Shown: piece after piece, positions 26,240 to 35,177 of the stretch
Layout: the number at the start of each line of letters is the position of its first letter
How positions within the stretch are numbered: position 1 is the first letter of the stretch
NCBI RefSeq assembly: GCF_019049285.1
Contig: NZ_JAGMUL010000015.1
Span: 248,001-312,000 of the forward strand
Length of the DNA: 64,000 nt
Reading direction: 5' to 3'
Source of the DNA: Streptomyces sp. AC550_RSS872
Lineage (GTDB): Bacteria > Actinomycetota > Actinomycetes > Streptomycetales > Streptomycetaceae
Notes under the pieces: model-generated
What the model was told of the DNA's origin: nothing
The model's database searches: none
Seen by the model: the letters and a program-made list of their open reading frames with translations, nothing else
Position numbers and translations under genes: made by a program

Positions 26240-27462
26240 CCCCCACCGATCCGTTGACGGATGTCCGTACCCCGCCCCGGAGGCACACGGTCTTGATATC
26301 CGGGGCCGGCATCGCGGGTCCCGCCCTCGCCTTCTGGCTGAACCGCTACGGATACGCGGTCACGGTGGTGGAGAAGGCGAGGGCGTTACGCAGCGGTGGC
26401 TACCCCGTCGACGTACGTGGCACCGCACTGGAGGTCGTCCGCAGGATGGGGATCCTGCCCCGACTGCGGGACACGCACGTCGACTTGCGTCGGCTGACCT
26501 TCGTCGACGCGGACGGCGGCGAGGTGGCCTCGGCCGACCCGCACGCCGTCGCCGGCAGTGTCCCGGGACGGGACCTCGAGGTGCGGCGCGGGGACCTGAC
26601 CGAGGCTCTGTACAGGGCGGTCCGTGACGACGTGGAGTTCCTGTTCGACGACTCCGTCGACACCCTCGACCAGTCCCACCACGGGGTCGACGTCACCTTC
26701 CGCGGGGGCGGCCGGCGTACGTTCGACATGGTGTTCGGTGCGGACGGGCTGCATTCACGTACCCGGGAGTCGCTGTTCGGCCCCGAAGAGCAGTTCCACC
26801 GCTACCTCGGGTACTGCTTCGCCGGGTTCACCATGCCCAACACCTTCGGCCTCTCCCACGAGATCATGATGTGGAACACCCCGGGCAGAGCCGCGGCTCT
26901 CTACGCCGTGGGGGACAGCGACGAGGTGCACGCCTTCCTGAACTTCGCCCATCCGGAACCTCCCACCTCATTCGGCGCGTTCCGGCAACCAGGAGCCCAA
27001 CGGGACCTGGTCGCCGCGACGTTCGCCGACGGGGGATGGGAGGTCCCGGGCATGCTCGCCGCCATGCGCGACGCCGATGACCTGTTCATCGACGTGGTCA
27101 GCCAGATCCGTATGCCTCGCTGGTCCAGCGGCAGGGTCGCACTGGTGGGCGACGCCGCGTACGCACCCTCCTTCCTCACCGGGCAGGGCTCCAGCCTCGC
27201 GCTCGTCGGCGCCTACATGCTCGCCGCTTCTCTGGCCGACCGGGACCACGCCGCGGGCTTCGCCGCCTACGAAGACAGCACCCGTGCGTTCGTGACCCTG
27301 AACCAGGACCAGATCGGCGAGGGCGAAGCCACACTCTTCCCCACCACGGCTCGGGGACTGGAGCGGCGCAACGACATGCTGCGCAGGCTCGCCGGCAGCA
27401 GCACACCTCCCGCCACGGAGGGCAGGCCGGCCCACTCGGCGCTCACCCTGCCAGTTAGGTAA
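26236..27462 (+). CDS. FAD-dependent monooxygenase, TetX/Rox-like
   Basis: 408 residues of the class A flavoprotein monooxygenases. The FAD dinucleotide motif is ISGAGIAGPALAFWL near residue 22, the DG motif is FGADGLHSRTRE, and the GD motif is VALVGDAAYAPSFLTGQGSS. The overall length, lack of an extra C-terminal thioredoxin-like domain and NRYGYAVTVVEKA at the start resemble TetX-type enzymes that hydroxylate and inactivate antibiotics. The coupled efflux pump and TetR operator support a detoxifying role; a biosynthetic hydroxylase is the alternative. Confidence 0.88.
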   Translation: MTPTDPLTDVRTPPRRHTVLISGAGIAGPALAFWLNRYGYAVTVVEKARALRSGGYPVDVRGTALEVVRRMGILPRLRDTHVDLRRLTFVDADGGEVASADPHAVAGSVPGRDLEVRRGDLTEALYRAVRDDVEFLFDDSVDTLDQSHHGVDVTFRGGGRRTFDMVFGADGLHSRTRESLFGPEEQFHRYLGYCFAGFTMPNTFGLSHEIMMWNTPGRAAALYAVGDSDEVHAFLNFAHPEPPTSFGAFRQPGAQRDLVAATFADGGWEVPGMLAAMRDADDLFIDVVSQIRMPRWSSGRVALVGDAAYAPSFLTGQGSSLALVGAYMLAASLADRDHAAGFAAYEDSTRAFVTLNQDQIGEGEATLFPTTARGLERRNDMLRRLAGSSTPPATEGRPAHSALTLPVR

Positions 27463-27516
27463 CGCGGGGGACGCGCGCAGATGATGGGCGTCATCGGACG
27501 ACCGAAGGCAGAGAAC

Positions 27517-27930
27517 ATGACCACGCAGATCCAGGACGTCGACCACGAGCTCATCCAGGCCGCCGCCCACGTCGCACGCACGCGCTGCCGGGGCGACAAC
27601 CACACCATGGCGGCGGCGGCCCGCGCCCGGGACGGCCGGATCGTCACCGCCGTGAACGCCTACCACTTCACCGGAGGCCCGTGCGCCGAACTGGTCCTCA
27701 TCGGCGCGGCAGCCGCCCAGGGCATCTACGAACTGGACATCGTCGTCGCCGTGGGCGACCGCGACCGTGGAGTCGTTCCCCCGTGCGGCCGGTGTCGTCA
27801 GGCTCTTCTCGACTACTTCCCCGACCTCAAGGTCATCGTCGGCGAAGGCGACCGCGTCCGAGCCGTCCTCATCACCGACCTGCTGCCCGCCAGCTATGTC
27901 TGGGCCGACCACCAGATCGAGGCCGAATAG
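27517..27930 (+). CDS. Blasticidin-S-deaminase-like cytidine deaminase
   Basis: 137 residues. The zinc site is PCAE (Cys56, Glu58) and PCGRC (Cys90, Cys93), with a Cys in place of the His of many cytidine deaminases. The stretch NAYHFTGGPCAELV, then PPCGRCRQALLDY and LLPASYVW, resembles the Aspergillus terreus blasticidin S deaminase closely in both motif and spacing. It should deaminate the cytosine of a nucleoside antibiotic or a free nucleoside. ATG 27517 gives the family length; an ATG at 27481 is also in frame. It is 54 bases downstream of the monooxygenase on the same strand. Confidence 0.88.
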   Translation: MTTQIQDVDHELIQAAAHVARTRCRGDNHTMAAAARARDGRIVTAVNAYHFTGGPCAELVLIGAAAAQGIYELDIVVAVGDRDRGVVPPCGRCRQALLDYFPDLKVIVGEGDRVRAVLITDLLPASYVWADHQIEAE

Positions 27931-27965
27931 GCCGCCCACGCCGCGGCATCAGAGTGCGGGACCCG

Positions 27966-28505
27966 TCATGACCGCCGGATCGCGGTGACGTCGAGCGTCA
28001 GCGTCACCTTCTCGCCGACCAGACCTGCGGCCCCACTCACACCCCAGTCCCTGCGGCTGACGGTCGCCGTGCCGGTGAAGCGGACGCGACCGGTGCCTCG
28101 CGGATCCGTGTCGGCTTCGGTCAGGTGGAAGGTCACGGTGACCGGACTGGCCGTCCCTCGGATGGTCAGGTTTCCGGTGACCTTGAAGACCGTCCCCTCG
28201 ATCTGCTCGACGCGGGTCGAGGCGAAGGTGATCGTCGGGTGGTCGAGGGCGGCCAGGAAGTCCTCGCCGCGCAGGTGGTCGTCGCGCTTCCGGTTGCGGG
28301 TCCGGACGCTCGCGGACCGAATCGTGAGCCGGACGGTGGACCTAGACGGGAGGGCTCCGTCCAGGTGCGCGGCGCCCTCGAACGCGTCGAACTGCCCGCG
28401 CACCTTGCTGATCATCGCCGCCCGGGCGGTGAAGCCGATGCGTGTGCGGGCGGTGTCGAGGTCGTAGTCGCCGGTCAGTGCGCTGAGCTGGGTCGTGGTG
28501 GTCAT
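27966..28505 (-). CDS. YceI-family lipid-binding protein
   Basis: 179 residues with the YceI β-barrel pattern: GDYDLDTARTRIGFTARAAM at the start, VRGQFDAFEGAAHLDG, RDDHLRGEDFLAALDHPTIT, VTGNLTIRGTASPVTVTF and SRRDWGVSG. YceI proteins hold an isoprenoid or fatty amide in a long pocket. No signal peptide is present, so this one is cytoplasmic like other actinobacterial members. It diverges from an ECF41-type sigma factor gene, which may direct its transcription. Confidence 0.93.
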   Translation of the reverse strand: MTTTTQLSALTGDYDLDTARTRIGFTARAAMISKVRGQFDAFEGAAHLDGALPSRSTVRLTIRSASVRTRNRKRDDHLRGEDFLAALDHPTITFASTRVEQIEGTVFKVTGNLTIRGTASPVTVTFHLTEADTDPRGTGRVRFTGTATVSRRDWGVSGAAGLVGEKVTLTLDVTAIRRS

Positions 28506-28526
28506 GCTTGATCGCTCCAGGAAGAT

Positions 28527-28590
28527 GCAGACGGTCGCCGTCTGCGGGATGGTGTCGGTCTCGGAGGTACTCGGAGGTACTCGGAGGTGC
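28527..28590. promoter_or_regulatory. Hyphenated palindrome and 10-base tandem repeats between yceI and the sigma gene
   Basis: GCAGACGG-TCG-CCGTCTGC (28527–28545) is a perfect 8-base inverted repeat 22 bases upstream of the yceI ATG, so on the minus strand it lies in or near the leader. Next to it TCGGAGGTAC occurs twice and a third copy ends TCGGAGGTGC (28561–28590). I could not find a clear ECF41 promoter here. Confidence 0.5.
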
Positions 28591-28695
28591 GACGACGCAG
28601 CCCCCCGGAATGTCAGGCGGAACCGCACCTCACATCTCGGTGGGCTGTCTCGTCGCAAGGGGGACAGACGATGCGACCGAGGGAGCCGACGGCCC

Positions 28696-29637
28696 ATGAC
28701 CAGCCCATCTCTGCCGGACGACGGCGGATCAGATCCCGGCCTGAGCGTGATCATGCGCGAGCGGCGCCGGCTGATCAATGTCGCCTACCGGCTGCTCGGC
28801 TCCCTGGCCGAGGCCGAGGACGTCGTGCAGGAGGCATACGCCCGCTGGTACGCCATGTCCCCACAGCAGCGGGAGGGCATCGAATCCCCCGGCGGCTGGC
28901 TGACGACCGTCACCAGTCGTATCTGTCTCGACCTGCTCGGCTCGGCACGGGCCAGACGGGAACGGTACGTGGGGGAGTGGATCCCGGAGCCGCTGCCGAA
29001 CGGTACGGAGTGGGTCGGTGGCCGGTCGGGCGGTGCCTCCGTCGATCCCGCTGATCGCATCACCCTCGACGAGTCGGTCAACATGGCCTTGCTCGTCGTG
29101 CTCGAATCGATGACCCCGGCCGAGCGGGTGGCGTTCGTCCTGCACGATGTCTTCCGCTACTCGTTCGCCGAAGTCGCCGAGATCGTCGGCCGTACACCGG
29201 CGGCGTGCCGTCAGCTGGCCTCGTCGGCCCGTCGGCGCATCCGTGCGGCGCAGCCTTCCGCGACTCCGGCAGCGGCAGCCCGGCGTGCCGGCGTCGTCAA
29301 GGCGTTCAAGCAGGCGTGGGAGGCGCAGGACATCGACGCGCTCATCGGCCTGCTGGCCCCGGACGCCACGGCGACCGGCGACGGCGGTGGCATCGTCCCG
29401 GCCGCCCTGCATCCGGTCGAGGGGGCCGAGCAGGTCGCACGGTTCTTCGTGGAACGGGCCGGGGCCGTGCCCGACGTGGTGATCCTGGAGTGCACCGTCA
29501 ACGGGCAGCCCGGCCTGGTGGCTCAGCTGGACGGCGTCGCCGTGTCGGTGCTGGCGTTCGACTTCGCCGGCGACCGGGTCCAACGGGTCTGGGCCGTACT
29601 CAACCCCGAGAAGCTCCGGCCCTGGAGGGCGAGCTGA
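28696..29637 (+). CDS. ECF sigma factor, ECF41 (SigJ) group
   Basis: 313 residues. Sigma region 2 has LINVAYRLLGSLAEAEDVVQ, region 4 has LDESVNMALLVVLESMTPAE and VFRYSFAEVAEIVGRTPAAC. The linker WIPEPLP and, in the C-terminal SnoaL-like domain, DGGGI and LNPEKL are the three short signatures of ECF41 sigma factors. In this group the C-terminal domain replaces an anti-sigma factor and controls activity from within. ECF41 factors usually drive one neighbouring gene; the divergent yceI is the best candidate. The ATG at 28696 has GGGAG upstream. Confidence 0.93.
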   Translation: MTSPSLPDDGGSDPGLSVIMRERRRLINVAYRLLGSLAEAEDVVQEAYARWYAMSPQQREGIESPGGWLTTVTSRICLDLLGSARARRERYVGEWIPEPLPNGTEWVGGRSGGASVDPADRITLDESVNMALLVVLESMTPAERVAFVLHDVFRYSFAEVAEIVGRTPAACRQLASSARRRIRAAQPSATPAAAARRAGVVKAFKQAWEAQDIDALIGLLAPDATATGDGGGIVPAALHPVEGAEQVARFFVERAGAVPDVVILECTVNGQPGLVAQLDGVAVSVLAFDFAGDRVQRVWAVLNPEKLRPWRAS

Positions 29638-29652
29638 CCGGGGCAGGGGCTC

Positions 29653-31017
29653 TCATTCCTCGCCGCGCACCCGCAGCACCAGTTTGTTCAGCACCCACAA
29701 CCCGATGCCGATCGCCAGCAGCACGCCCGCCCGGATGTAGACGTTCGCGGGCCGGTCGGACAGCGGGCTCGCCAGGATCAGCGAGGTGATCGCGCCGAGC
29801 ACCGGCAGCACGGTCGGCGTACGGAAGTGCCGGTGCTCGACCCGGTCCCGGCGCAGGACGAGGACGGCGATGTTGACGACGGCGAAGACGCACAGGAGCA
29901 GAAAGGCCGTGGTGTCGCCGAGGCCCTCGATCTCGCCGGTGGAGACCAGGCCGATGGCGAGGAGGGAGACGAAGACGATGCCTACGACCGGCGTACGGCG
30001 GCGGGGGAGGACCCGGCCCAGGGCGCGCGGCAGGATACGCTCGTTCGCCATGCCGTAGCACAGGCGCGAGGCCATCATGATGTTGATCAGGGCCGAGTTG
30101 GTGACCGCGAACAGGGCGATCAGCGCGAACAGCTTGGGCGGGAAGCCGAGCCCGCCGGCCTTGACGACCTCCAGCAGCGGCCCGCTGGAACCCTCCAGCA
30201 CACGGTAGTCGACGAGCAGCGAGGAGACCAGGGCGACCAGGATGTAGATGGTGCCGGTGACGACGACACCCGTGAAGATGGCGCGCGGGAACGTACGGAC
30301 CGGATCCTTGGTCTCCTCGGCCATGTTGACGGAGTCCTCGAAGCCCACGAACGCGAAGAAGCCGAGCGCGGTCGCCCCCAGCACGCTGGTGACCAGGGCG
30401 AATCCGGTGCCCTCCGCCTGGAACTCGCCGAGCCGTGAGGGTTCGCCGTCGCCGGACAGGACCGCCCAGGCGCCGATCGCGAGGATGATGACGAGGCCCG
30501 TCAGTTCGACCACGGTGAGGACCACGTTGGTCTTCACGGACTCCGACACGCCCCGCAGGTTCAGGGCCGCCAGGGCGAGGACGAACAGGATCGCGATGAG
30601 CGTGGGCGGGAAGAAGTCGGTGAACTCGGCGAGATAGTCGCCGCTGAAGGCACGGGCCGCCGCGCTCGCCGAGGACAGGCCCGAGCACATGACCATGAAG
30701 GCCACGATGAAGGTGAGGAACGGGACCTGGAACGCCTTCTGGGTGTAGAGCGCCGCGCCCGCCGCCTTCGGGTACTTGCCGACGAGTTCCACGTACGAGG
30801 CAGCCGTCAGGACGGCCACGACGAAGCCGATGACGAACGGCAGCCACAGGGCGCCGCCGACCTTGCCGGCGACCTGCCCGGTGGTGGCGTAGATGCCGGT
30901 GCCGAGGATGTCCCCGATCACGAACAGGACCAGGAGTCTGGGGCCGATGGCCCGCCGCAGCGGGGTGTCGTCCTGGCTCTCCGGTACGGCGGCGGCATCA
31001 CTTCCGATTGCGGACAC
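29653..31017 (-). CDS. APC-family amino acid permease
   Basis: 454 residues from a GTG at 31017 with AGGGGGAG upstream; the longer in-frame reading adds only Arg/Gly/Pro-rich sequence. About 12 helices. Helix 1 has the broken substrate motif GDILGTGIYATTGQVAG, and helix 6 has FFAFVGFEDSVNMAEETKDP, both typical of the amino acid–polyamine–organocation family. The final region has VFAVVNIAVLVLRRDRVEH. It imports amino acids or related cations; the exact substrate is not readable. It converges with the sigma factor gene with 15 bases between. Confidence 0.93.
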   Translation of the reverse strand: MSAIGSDAAAVPESQDDTPLRRAIGPRLLVLFVIGDILGTGIYATTGQVAGKVGGALWLPFVIGFVVAVLTAASYVELVGKYPKAAGAALYTQKAFQVPFLTFIVAFMVMCSGLSSASAAARAFSGDYLAEFTDFFPPTLIAILFVLALAALNLRGVSESVKTNVVLTVVELTGLVIILAIGAWAVLSGDGEPSRLGEFQAEGTGFALVTSVLGATALGFFAFVGFEDSVNMAEETKDPVRTFPRAIFTGVVVTGTIYILVALVSSLLVDYRVLEGSSGPLLEVVKAGGLGFPPKLFALIALFAVTNSALINIMMASRLCYGMANERILPRALGRVLPRRRTPVVGIVFVSLLAIGLVSTGEIEGLGDTTAFLLLCVFAVVNIAVLVLRRDRVEHRHFRTPTVLPVLGAITSLILASPLSDRPANVYIRAGVLLAIGIGLWVLNKLVLRVRGEE

Positions 31018-31463
31018 GAAGGCTCCCCCTGAAGCGTCGACCGCTGAGCAGGACAACGTCTCACCTGCCCGCCAGACCGTGAGTGATGCGGGTGACCTGA
31101 AACCGGCGCGGGGCCGACCGGCAGACCGGTCCACACCAGTGGCAGTCGCACCGGTGTTCCCCGTCCGGCCGCGGATGCGGTGATTCCCGCTCCCACCTGC
31201 GCGGCAGAGGCCGAAGCGGCGCCCGCGGGCGGCCGCGATCCCCGGTCGAGCACACGGTCCGGGCGGAGCGGCCCCGCATCGCACACCTGCGTTTTTCCGT
31301 CAGGTTCCGCAGCAAGAGCACGAAAGCTCCACAGATACCTCACTATTTGACGCGACGGATGGGTCGACGACCGGTGACTGAGGGGGAATCCGGCGTCACG
31401 CGCGGGGGTGCGTCCGCTCAGCGGAGCCGTACTCACCCCTGCCCTGGGAGGGGACAGCACCGC
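31018..31463. other. 446-base divergent promoter region before the polysaccharide locus
   Basis: No convincing gene on either strand. It must hold the permease promoter (minus) and the promoter of the eight-gene polysaccharide operon (plus). A TTGACG at 31347–31352 is a possible −35 box, but I see no good −10. I looked for a c-di-GMP or c-di-AMP riboswitch core and did not find one. Confidence 0.45.
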
Positions 31464-33587
31464 ATGAAGCGGACCTTAGGCACCACCTTGCTCACGACGG
31501 GCGCGCTCATGGCCGCGCTCGGCGCGCCGGCCGCACACGCGGCGGCCCCGCCGCCCCGTATCGATCTGCGGGTGCTCGTCGTCAGCGACGGCGGCCCGGC
31601 CACCGATGCCATCGCCGCCGAACTGGACACCGCGGGAACGCCGTACACGGAGATCGACCTCACGCGGTCCGACCGCCCGGTGATCGACGCCGGCTATCTC
31701 GCGGACACCGTGGACGGCCGGGACCGCGCCAGGTTCCAGGCGGTCGTGCTGCCCAACGACAACCCGTTCCCGGCGAACTCGCCGGAGATGGCCGCCCTGG
31801 CGGCGTACGAGCAGGCCTACGACATCCCACAGGTCGACGCGTACACCTACGCGCGCCCCGAGACCGGGCTCCAGTACCCGGTGTACGGCGGCTACTCGGG
31901 CAGCGTCGACGGGGTGCGGGCCCAGGTGACGGACGCAGGACGGGCGGGTGCGTTCGGCTACCTTGACGGGCCGGTGCCGTTCGAGGACAACTCGTCGGCC
32001 GTCGGGGAGAGTTACGCCTATCTGTCTACGCCGACGGCCGGTGCCGACTTCACCCCGTATGTGGAGGCACCGATCCCGGGCACCGCCAAGCGGGGCTCGC
32101 TGGTGGGGGAGTACCGGCACGACGGGCGGCGTGAACTCGTCGTCACCTTCGTCTACAACCAGTACCAGCAGCAATACCGGTTGCTGGCCCGCGGCATCGT
32201 CGAATGGATGACCGGCGGGGTGCACCTGGGCGCCTCCCGCAACTACTTCGCCGTACACGTCGACGACGTCTTCGCGGCCGACGACCGCTGGAACTCCACG
32301 CTCAACTGCACACCCGGCGACGTGGACTGCACGGACCCGAACGCCACGCCCGACCCGATCAGGATGACGCCCGCCGACGTCGACCACGCCGTCACCTGGC
32401 AGCGCGAGCGCGGCTTCACCCTCGACCTCGCCTACAACGCCGCCGGCAGCGTCGACCACCGCGAGGACAACAACGGAGCCGACCCGCTCACCGACCGGTT
32501 TCTCGCCCGGCGGGCCGAGTTCCGCTGGATCAACCACACCTACACGCACGCCTTCCTCGGCTGCGAACAGGACACCTCGGTGGTTCCCTGGCGCTGCGCC
32601 ACGAACGCCGACAGCAGCACCAAATGGGTCAGCCGCACCGACGTCGCCGACGAGATCGCCCACAACAGTGCCTGGGGCCGGGCGGCCGGACTCCCGCTGG
32701 CCGACGACGAGTTGGTGACCGGCGAACACTCCGGGCTCAGGGTGCTGCCGCAGCAGCCGGCCGACAACCCCAACCTGGCGCTCGCCCTCGCCGACACCGG
32801 CATCGCCTGGCTCGCCTCGGACAACTCCCGCGAGCCCGGCCAGCGACAGGTCGGCCCCGCCACCACCATCCCGCGCTACCCGATGAACGTCTTCTACAAC
32901 GCGGGCCGCGCCGCCGAGCAGGTCGACGAGTACAACTGGATCTACACCAGCCGCGGCCAGGGCGGCAGCGGTATCTGCGAGGACAACCCGGCCACCACGA
33001 CCTGCCTGCCCGAGCCGCTGGACACCGCGACCGGCTACGACCGGCACATCGTGCCCCTGGAACGGCAGATCGCCCTCGGTCACGTCCTCGGCAACGACCC
33101 CAAGCCGCACTTCATCCACCAGTCCAACCTGGCCGAGGACCGCATCGCCTACCCGGTCCTGGACGGCGTCCTCGACACCTACGGCACGCTGTTCGCGCAG
33201 AACACACCGCTGGTCAACCTGAGAATGAAGGACATCGGCAACGAGCTGAAGCGGCGCGCCTCGTGGCGGACCGCGGTGGCCGACGGACAGGTCACCGCCT
33301 ACCGGATCGGCGACACCGTCACCGTCGAGAGCCCCGCCGGCGTCGACGTCCCCGCCACGATGCCCGAGGGCACCACACGGGACGGCTCGGCCTTCGGCGA
33401 GGCGTACGCCGGCGAACGCTCCGCGTGGACTCCCGCGACCGCCACGGCGCTCACCCTCACCCTGCCGCAGTCCGCGGCCCCCTCCACGGTCGCCGGCACG
33501 GACGCCTCCGCGCCGGTCACCGCACCGGCACCGGACGCCCGTGTGCCCGAGGGCGTGGCCGAGCCCGTCTCTCCCACGGGGAGCTGA
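31464..33587 (+). CDS. Secreted Agd3-like (CE18) polysaccharide deacetylase
   Basis: 707 residues. A Sec signal (MKRTLGTTLLTTGALMAALG to about 27) is followed by a β-rich N-terminal part and then a NodB-like metal site: YFAVHVDDVFAADDRWN (His265–Asp268) and the histidine pair INHTYTHAFLG (358–362). This placing of HVDD and HTYTH in a long secreted protein matches Agd3, the CE18 enzyme that de-N-acetylates galactosaminogalactan in Aspergillus. By analogy it removes acetyl groups outside the membrane and makes the polymer cationic and sticky. It opens the locus; a GT4 synthase follows 48 bases later. The ATG has GGGAGGGGA upstream. Confidence 0.85.
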   Translation: MKRTLGTTLLTTGALMAALGAPAAHAAAPPPRIDLRVLVVSDGGPATDAIAAELDTAGTPYTEIDLTRSDRPVIDAGYLADTVDGRDRARFQAVVLPNDNPFPANSPEMAALAAYEQAYDIPQVDAYTYARPETGLQYPVYGGYSGSVDGVRAQVTDAGRAGAFGYLDGPVPFEDNSSAVGESYAYLSTPTAGADFTPYVEAPIPGTAKRGSLVGEYRHDGRRELVVTFVYNQYQQQYRLLARGIVEWMTGGVHLGASRNYFAVHVDDVFAADDRWNSTLNCTPGDVDCTDPNATPDPIRMTPADVDHAVTWQRERGFTLDLAYNAAGSVDHREDNNGADPLTDRFLARRAEFRWINHTYTHAFLGCEQDTSVVPWRCATNADSSTKWVSRTDVADEIAHNSAWGRAAGLPLADDELVTGEHSGLRVLPQQPADNPNLALALADTGIAWLASDNSREPGQRQVGPATTIPRYPMNVFYNAGRAAEQVDEYNWIYTSRGQGGSGICEDNPATTTCLPEPLDTATGYDRHIVPLERQIALGHVLGNDPKPHFIHQSNLAEDRIAYPVLDGVLDTYGTLFAQNTPLVNLRMKDIGNELKRRASWRTAVADGQVTAYRIGDTVTVESPAGVDVPATMPEGTTRDGSAFGEAYAGERSAWTPATATALTLTLPQSAAPSTVAGTDASAPVTAPAPDARVPEGVAEPVSPTGS

Positions 33588-33635
33588 CCGGCGCGACCGG
33601 CAACCCTCACCACACCTCGGCCGTGGAGCACATCG

Positions 33636-35177
33636 ATGCACGTTCACCACGGCGCGCGACGCAACGACACCGCGCGCGTCACCCTGCTCACCGAAGGCAC
33701 CTATCCGCACAGTCATGGCGGTGTGAGCGTCTGGTGCGACCAGATCGTCACCGGCATGCCCGACATCGAGTTCGACGTCATCGCCGTCACCGGCACCGGA
33801 CGGGAGCCGATCGTGTGGGACCTGCCCAACCATGTCCGCGGTGTCCTGTCCGTCCCCATGTGGGGCGCCGCACCCGAGGGCCGTCCGCCCCGCGGCCGGT
33901 CCCGCAGGCGGCTCGCCGACGCATACGAGCGGTTCCTGACCGCGCTCGTCGACCCCGGTGCCGAGCACGGCTTCGCACCTTCGCTGCACACCCTGGCGCG
34001 GGCCGCGTCGGGCGGCGAACTCAGCGCGTTCCTCCGGGGCGACACGGCGATCAGCATCCTGACCGCCGTGTGGACGCGGCCCGGGCTGGCCGTGCGCGAG
34101 GCGCGGCCGACCCTGCACGACGCGCTCACCGCCACCGCCCTGCTCGAACACGCGCTGCGCCCGCTGGCCGCGCCGCCACCGCAGCACGGCGTCGCGCACG
34201 CCGTCAGCGGAGGCGTCGCCGTCCTGCCCGGGCTGGCCGCACGCGAACGGTACGGCGTTCCGTTGCTGCTCACCGAGCACGGCGTCTATCTGCGCGAGCG
34301 CTACCTCGGTTATCGCACCGCGCCGTACCGCTGGCCGGTGAAGGCGGTGATCCTGGGCTTCTTCCGGCTGCTGGCGGAGGAGAGTTACCGCCAGGCGGCG
34401 CTGATCACTCCGGGCAACCGCTACAACCGGCTGTGGGAGGAGCAGGGCGGCGCCGACCCCGAGTCGATCCGAACCGTCTACAACGGCGTTGACCCCGCCG
34501 CCTTCCCGCCGGCCGGGCCGGAGCCGGAGACCCTCACCCTGAGCTGGGCCGGGCGGGTCGACCCGATCAAGGACCTGGAGACCCTGATCCGCGCCTTCGC
34601 CCTCGTCCGGGACCGACTGCCGGACGTACGCCTGCGGCTGTTCGGCGGCACACCCCGGGGCGGCGAGGGGTACCGGGAACGCTGCGAAGCCCTCGCCGCC
34701 GAGCTGGGGCACGGGGACGCGGTGACCTTCGAGGGCCGCGTCGACGACATCAAGGACGCCTACGCGGCCGGGAACGTGGTGATGCTCTCCAGTATCAGCG
34801 AGGGCTTCCCGTTCACGCTGATCGAGGCCATGTCGTGCGGCCGGGCGACCGTCTCCACCGACGTCGGCGGCGTACGCGAGGCCGTCGGTGACACCGGGCT
34901 CGTGGTGCCACCGCGAGACCCGGCCGCGATGGCCGCCGCCGCGCTGGAGCTGCTGGGCGACCCCGTGCGGCGCCGGGCGATGGGCGAGGCGGCGCGGCTG
35001 CGGGTCATCGAACAGTTCACCCTGCGCCAGACCATCGACACCTTCCGGGCCATCTACCACGAACTGGCCGCAGGAAAGGCGGAGTTGCCCGCCAGAGTCA
35101 TGCTGCCCGCCCCAGTGGTCAGTGGCACGGCGTGCACCGGCCCGGCGGTCACCGGCACGGGGAGTCTGACCGGATGA
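33636..35177 (+). CDS. PelF-like GT4 glycosyltransferase
   Basis: 513 residues, GT-B fold. The N-terminal LLTEGTYPHSHGGVSVWCDQ is the PelF-type signature. Family features follow: LLTEHGVYLRERYL, YNGVDPAAFPP, LSWAGRVDPIKDLETLIRAF and ISEGFPFTLIEAM with the E-x7-E pair. PelF polymerises the Pel exopolysaccharide from UDP-GlcNAc/GalNAc-type donors in the cytoplasm, and Gtb3 has a related GT4 domain in the fungal system. It has no membrane span, so it probably docks on the next gene's product, to which it is coupled by a 4-base ATGA overlap. Confidence 0.9.
   Translation: MHVHHGARRNDTARVTLLTEGTYPHSHGGVSVWCDQIVTGMPDIEFDVIAVTGTGREPIVWDLPNHVRGVLSVPMWGAAPEGRPPRGRSRRRLADAYERFLTALVDPGAEHGFAPSLHTLARAASGGELSAFLRGDTAISILTAVWTRPGLAVREARPTLHDALTATALLEHALRPLAAPPPQHGVAHAVSGGVAVLPGLAARERYGVPLLLTEHGVYLRERYLGYRTAPYRWPVKAVILGFFRLLAEESYRQAALITPGNRYNRLWEEQGGADPESIRTVYNGVDPAAFPPAGPEPETLTLSWAGRVDPIKDLETLIRAFALVRDRLPDVRLRLFGGTPRGGEGYRERCEALAAELGHGDAVTFEGRVDDIKDAYAAGNVVMLSSISEGFPFTLIEAMSCGRATVSTDVGGVREAVGDTGLVVPPRDPAAMAAAALELLGDPVRRRAMGEAARLRVIEQFTLRQTIDTFRAIYHELAAGKAELPARVMLPAPVVSGTACTGPAVTGTGSLTG

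Noticed and set aside
31018..31463. Possible c-di-GMP or c-di-AMP riboswitch before the polysaccharide locus
   Set aside because: I looked for the conserved cores by eye on both strands and found neither.
31476..35060. Very long open frame (1194 codons) on the minus strand, opposite the deacetylase and GT4 genes
   Set aside because: Its composition is Gly/Val/Arg/Asp-rich antisense sequence with no motifs; the plus-strand genes have clear family features.
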